9,072 bases of DNA from JAEUIZ01 sp046155605 (GTDB taxonomy: Bacteria; Planctomycetota; Phycisphaerae; Phycisphaerales; UBA1924), in the NCBI GenBank assembly GCA_046155605.1, contig JBJXFQ010000056.1:1-9072 (forward strand), written 5' to 3'. Below are positions 5,797-9,072 of the stretch, piece after piece (the stretch's first letter is position 1; each line of letters opens with the position of its first letter). The translations under genes and the position numbers were made by a program. The notes under the pieces were generated by a model, which did no database searches, was not told the origin of the DNA, and saw nothing but the letters and a program-made list of their open reading frames with translations.

Positions 5797-8284
5797 ACGC
5801 TCCCGCGCGGAGGGAGCCGTCGGCGCGGACTTCGGCCCAAGCGCTGCCGCGTTCGGCGGTGCAGAACCAGAGGCGGCTGGCGCGGGTGTCTTGCCAGCGG
5901 TCGTCGCGCGCGCGACTCGGGCCGGTCGATTGCATGACGATCGGCGGGTCAACGGCGCGGAGCCAATCGACCGCGGCGGGCTTGGCGCTGCCGTGGTGCG
6001 GGGCCTCCATGACGGCGATGGGCGGGAGCGTGCCGGCGGCGCGGAGGGCCTCGATGGCGCGGTCCTGCACGTCGCCTGTAAGAAGGATGGCGGGGACGCC
6101 GGGCGCGCGCACGATCGCGACCAGCGAGTGGTCGTTCGGCTCGGGCCAGGTGGCGTCGGCGGGTGGCGAGAGGAAGTCGATCGAGGCGTGGCCAAGCGGG
6201 ATCGAGTGGCCGCGAGTGATGCGGTGGACGGCGATGTGTCGGCGAGCGAGGCGATCGAGGAGGAAGGCCTCGGCAGCGTGGGGGCGCTCAGCCGCGGCGC
6301 GGAGGAAGGCGGGGGAGACGAGGACGGTGCGGAGGCCGAGGGGTTGGGCGGCGTCGAGGAGGGCGTTGAAGTGGTCGAGGTTGGGGTGGGTGATGACGGC
6401 GGTGGGGACGCGCCATGCGCCGAGGTTGCGGAGGGCGCGGGGGATCATGCCGCGGCCCATGGAGGGGGAGAGGGAACCGCAATCCCAGAGGATGGCATCG
6501 GTGCCGGAGCGGAGGAGGTGGCAGGTGCCGTCGCCGACGGCGAGGGTGTCGATGCGGAGCGGGGTGGAGCGTGGGAGGCGCGGGCCGAGGATGACTTCGG
6601 CGAGGGTCCAGAGGATGACGCCGAGGGCGGCGAGGCGGGCGGCGGGATCGCGGCGGAAGGGACGGGCGATGAAGAGCAGCACGACGGCGGTGGTGGCGAT
6701 GGTCCAGAAGGTGGAGAGGGCCGGAGCGCGGAGGGATGAGCCGGGGACGGTGTCGATGAGGTTTGCGACGGCGGCGCTGGCGTTGGCGAGCGTGTGGAGG
6801 AGGGAGATGACAGGCTCGGCGAGCGGCGGGAGGAGGACGCCGAGGAGGATGGCGAGATAGGCGCCGGCGAGCAGGACGATCATGGGCGGGATGAGGAGGA
6901 AGCCGCTAACGAGGGCGGCGGGGCTGACGAGGCCGGTGTGATGCGCGATGAGTGGCGTGGCGGCGAGGAGGCAGAGGAGGTTGGTGCTGAGGAGGCGGCG
7001 GGCGGCGAGGAGAAAGGCGGAGGCGGGCTCGGGGAGGGAGCGTCGCAGGCCGCGGATGCGGAGGCCGAAGAGGCGTGCGTCGAAGGAGTTGCCGTAGCGG
7101 AGCATGAGGGCGACGAGGCCGAAGGAGAGTTGGAAACCGAGTGACCAGAGGTCGAGGGGACGTGCGACGAGGAGTGCGGCGGCGATCCAGGCGAGGATGG
7201 CGAGCGGGTCGTAGCGGCGGCCGGAGGCGTCGGCGAGGAGGACGGCGATGACGGCGAGCGCGGAGCGCCAGACGGGGGCGTTGAAGGGGAGGACGAGCAT
7301 GTAGAGAAGGATGAGGGCGATGATGAGGATGGGTTCGATGCGGCCGAGGTCGCGGGGAAGGCGGAGTAGGAAGAGGCCGATGGCGGTCATGATGGAGAGG
7401 TGGAAGCCGGAGATGGCGAGGACGTGGGCGAGGCCGATGCGTGTGAAGGGGGCGCGGGCGTCGTCGAGGTCTGGGGAGGAAAGGCCCAGGACGAGGTTGG
7501 CGAGGAGGGCGCGGGCGGGGCTGGAATCCGCGTTGGAGTTGGCGTTGTCGGAGTTTGGCGCATCGCCGAGGAGGAGGCGCTGGGCGCGGAGGCGCGAGGA
7601 CTGTCGAAGATCGAGCCAAGCGGCGCGGAGGGCTTGAAGCGTCGAGAGCGGGAGCGGCGCGGGGCGGACGAGTTCGGGGCTTGGGGCGCGGAGCGAGCCG
7701 AAGATGCCGGCCTGACGATCGAAGAGGCGGCGATCGATCTCGCCGGGGTTCATGGGTGGCGGCGAGGGCGAGAAGAGGCCCTGGACGGCGAGGACGGTGC
7801 CGGGGGCGATGGGTGGAGGTCGGCCCGTGACGTAGACGCGGACGATGCCGCGGGCGCGCTGGCCGGAGGGTTCGAGGTGGAGCGCGTCAAGTTCGAAGCG
7901 CCAAGGGGCGGCGGTGGCGGCGAAAGGTGCGAGGGGATCGAGCGCGGGGAGGATGCGCTCGGGGGTGCCTCGGACGATGCCGACGATGGTGACGGGGAGC
8001 GGCGAGGCTTCGAGCGCGGCGAGGGCGTTGTCGGCGGGGCGCTCGAGGAGTCGGAGGGTGAACCAGCCACTGGCGGCGGCGGCGAGGGCGGCGAAGAGGG
8101 CGACGCGGCAGAGCCAATGGCGCGAGAGGGCGGCGAGGGCGCACAGGCCGCTGGCAACGCCGAAGGCGGCGGCGGAGGGGATGGTGAGGTGGCGGGCGAG
8201 GGAGTAGCCCAGGGCGATGGCCGCGATCGCGGTGAGGGCGCGCCAGGCGGCGGGGGTGGGGGAGGCGTGGGCCACGAGGAACAC
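5702..8284 (-). CDS. comEC: ComEC/Rec2-family DNA uptake channel with C-terminal MBL domain
   Basis: This 860-residue inner-membrane protein should pass single-stranded DNA into the cytoplasm during natural transformation. Layout: N-terminal helices (about 15-80), a soluble DUF4131/OB-like region (about 85-200), and a competence domain with GLAHVLAISGFHLSI (284-298), APVWRSALAV and SLGFQLSFGLVAL (381-393). Many helices follow to about residue 580, then a metallo-beta-lactamase domain. In that domain VGDGTCHLL (583-591) replaces the usual GQGD, and LWDCG, THPNLDH (632-638), NDHSLVA, TGDV (736-739) and HHGS (763-766) are present, so the likely metal ligands are mostly kept. The start is GTG 8284 without a clear ribosome binding site, 24 bp after the sulfotransferase gene on the same strand, which suggests one transcript. 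The last 31 residues are Ala/Pro/Ser-rich and are encoded opposite the final helix and tail of the ligase. No comEA or pilus genes are visible. Confidence 0.92.
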   Translation of the reverse strand: MFLVAHASPTPAAWRALTAIAAIALGYSLARHLTIPSAAAFGVASGLCALAALSRHWLCRVALFAALAAAASGWFTLRLLERPADNALAALEASPLPVTIVGIVRGTPERILPALDPLAPFAATAAPWRFELDALHLEPSGQRARGIVRVYVTGRPPPIAPGTVLAVQGLFSPSPPPMNPGEIDRRLFDRQAGIFGSLRAPSPELVRPAPLPLSTLQALRAAWLDLRQSSRLRAQRLLLGDAPNSDNANSNADSSPARALLANLVLGLSSPDLDDARAPFTRIGLAHVLAISGFHLSIMTAIGLFLLRLPRDLGRIEPILIIALILLYMLVLPFNAPVWRSALAVIAVLLADASGRRYDPLAILAWIAAALLVARPLDLWSLGFQLSFGLVALMLRYGNSFDARLFGLRIRGLRRSLPEPASAFLLAARRLLSTNLLCLLAATPLIAHHTGLVSPAALVSGFLLIPPMIVLLAGAYLAILLGVLLPPLAEPVISLLHTLANASAAVANLIDTVPGSSLRAPALSTFWTIATTAVVLLFIARPFRRDPAARLAALGVILWTLAEVILGPRLPRSTPLRIDTLAVGDGTCHLLRSGTDAILWDCGSLSPSMGRGMIPRALRNLGAWRVPTAVITHPNLDHFNALLDAAQPLGLRTVLVSPAFLRAAAERPHAAEAFLLDRLARRHIAVHRITRGHSIPLGHASIDFLSPPADATWPEPNDHSLVAIVRAPGVPAILLTGDVQDRAIEALRAAGTLPPIAVMEAPHHGSAKPAAVDWLRAVDPPIVMQSTGPSRARDDRWQDTRASRLWFCTAERGSAWAEVRADGSLRAGAFRSEREVTAKVVSAPASPPGTAPSASPATPP

Positions 8285-8308
8285 GATCGCACGCCGAAGC
8301 GGGTTGCG

Positions 8309-8920
8309 TCAAGCGGGGCGAGTCGCGGGGACGACCAGCGGCACGGCAATGACGGCGGGCTCGGCGGGCACGTCTGGGCGGCGGTTGGTGTGCGGGAAGG
8401 GCTGTGAGGGGATCGGCAGCCCCAGGAAGGGGCAGAGCGCGTCCCAGCCCTGGCCGGCGCAGATGTTGATTTCGAGGAGGTCATCGGGCCGGTCGCGGAA
8501 GTAATCGCGGACGCGAACGTGGTGGAGTTGGAAGGCGCGGGTATAGGCGTCGGGATGGAAGCGGACCGAGCCGTACATGCGGTGGCGGACCTGGGCGGCG
8601 GGTGTGTTGGCGGTGTAGCGGGGGTGGTCGCGGCGAGCGAGGTGGGCGCGGATGCTCTCAAGCCAGGGCTCGAGGGGGCGGGTGGTGAGGATGAAACGGC
8701 TGCCGGGGAAGGCGGCGTCGAGTTGTTGGTAGAAGAGCGCGACGGGGATGTCGCCGGCGGCGTCGAAGGGGGCGAGGGTGGTGAAATCGCCGCGGAGGAG
8801 CGGTGCGGGGTCGGGGTAGTGGATGGATCGCAGGCCGAGGCGCAGGAAGGCGTGGTGGAGGCTGTGGGTGCCGGTCTTGCTGAGGCCGATGGCAAAGGTC
8901 TTTGAGGAGGAGGGGCGCAT
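8309..8920 (-). CDS. Sulfotransferase family protein (Sulfotransfer_4-like)
   Basis: This 203-residue protein shows the PAPS-dependent sulfotransferase pattern. The 5'-phosphosulfate loop is FAIGLSKTGTHSL (9-21), and the 3'-phosphate region is FILTTRPLEPWLES (76-89). DAAGDIPVALFYQQLDAAFPG lies between them (about 53-73), and WDALCPFLGLPIPSQPFPHTN follows near the C-terminus. This order fits the Sulfotransfer_4 family at about normal length. It would move sulfate from PAPS to an unknown hydroxyl or amine acceptor, probably a carbohydrate or small molecule, in the cytoplasm. ATG 8920 is chosen; GTG 8929 is in frame and would add three residues, and neither has a good ribosome binding site. The stop codon is 24 bp before the comEC start, so the two genes are probably transcribed together, although their roles are not obviously linked. 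Confidence 0.8.
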   Translation of the reverse strand: MRPSSSKTFAIGLSKTGTHSLHHAFLRLGLRSIHYPDPAPLLRGDFTTLAPFDAAGDIPVALFYQQLDAAFPGSRFILTTRPLEPWLESIRAHLARRDHPRYTANTPAAQVRHRMYGSVRFHPDAYTRAFQLHHVRVRDYFRDRPDDLLEINICAGQGWDALCPFLGLPIPSQPFPHTNRRPDVPAEPAVIAVPLVVPATRPA

Positions 8921-8929
8921 CTTTGGCAC

Positions 8930-9021
8930 GGGGCGTGGAGTGCAGGGGAAGTATCGGCGGAAGGGGATCGATTTGTGAATCGTGGGCGTGTGGCGGGCCG
9001 ATGGAGCGATGAGGAACCGCC
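8930..9021. promoter_or_regulatory. Divergent intergenic region between sulfotransferase and the last gene
   Basis: These roughly 90 bp separate divergent starts and must hold promoters for both sides. A small inverted repeat CGATT-TGTG-AATCG (8969-8982) lies near the middle and could be a regulator site. No convincing -35/-10 pair is visible. Confidence 0.35.
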
Positions 9022-9072
9022 ATGGGCTTGACGCAACCGCCGCCGGAGATCGGGTACGACGAGTATGTGCGC
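9022..9072 (+). CDS. 5' end of an unidentified gene (partial at window edge)
   Basis: ATG 9022 opens a frame of 17 codons that runs off the window and starts MGLTQPPPEIGYDEY. GAGGA (9011-9015) lies six bases upstream, a good ribosome binding site, so this is probably a real start. The short Pro-rich N-terminus followed by YDEYVR is vaguely like Uma2-type nuclease starts, but 17 residues are too few to name a family. It diverges from the sulfotransferase gene. Confidence 0.55.
   Translation, partial: MGLTQPPPEIGYDEYVR

Noticed and set aside
5712..6860. Plus-strand open frames over comEC (also 5891-6739 and 7400-8407)
   Set aside because: Their products are Gly/Glu/Ala/Arg-rich low-complexity sequence, and they lie opposite a complete comEC with all motifs. 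They are composition-driven shadows.

Overview
This is a GC-rich window with tightly packed genes, most plausibly chromosomal DNA of a planctomycete, perhaps of the Phycisphaerae. That placement is inferred from the gene types (a lipoprotein solute-binding protein with no permease beside it, a large membrane-anchored coiled-coil protein, a short plant-type tRNase Z) and from base composition. There is no rRNA or other taxonomic marker.

Left part (1-4152). The window opens with the 3' end of an IS5-type transposase gene and probably the right tip of its element. Three minus-strand genes follow, in transcription order from 4152 leftwards: a 591-residue membrane-anchored coiled-coil protein of unknown function, an iron/anion-type extracellular solute-binding lipoprotein, and a tRNase Z (RNase Z) of the metallo-beta-lactamase fold. 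A roughly 93-bp inverted repeat built from CACAGAG words separates the first two genes. A 21-bp tandem repeat that includes a GNRA-loop palindrome lies inside the signal-peptide codons of the lipoprotein.

Centre (4153-4284). A short divergent intergenic region carries a 9-bp-arm inverted repeat that looks like an operator.

Right part (4285-9072). A plus-strand O-antigen ligase/Wzy-type membrane protein carries an in-frame block of about 50 residues encoded by consecutive palindromes, one of them identical to the palindrome in the lipoprotein gene. Its 3' end overlaps the 3' end of a convergent comEC (DNA uptake channel) gene by 95 bp. Upstream of comEC, and probably co-transcribed with it, is a small sulfotransferase. 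The first 17 codons of a divergent plus-strand gene end the window.

I see no single coherent new pathway. The most interesting signals lie in the DNA: protein-coding palindromic inserts shared by two unrelated genes, the CACAGAG inverted repeat, the tail-to-tail gene overlap, and a strong change of strand composition (C-rich to G-rich plus strand) near 4.4-4.6 kb that does not follow gene direction.
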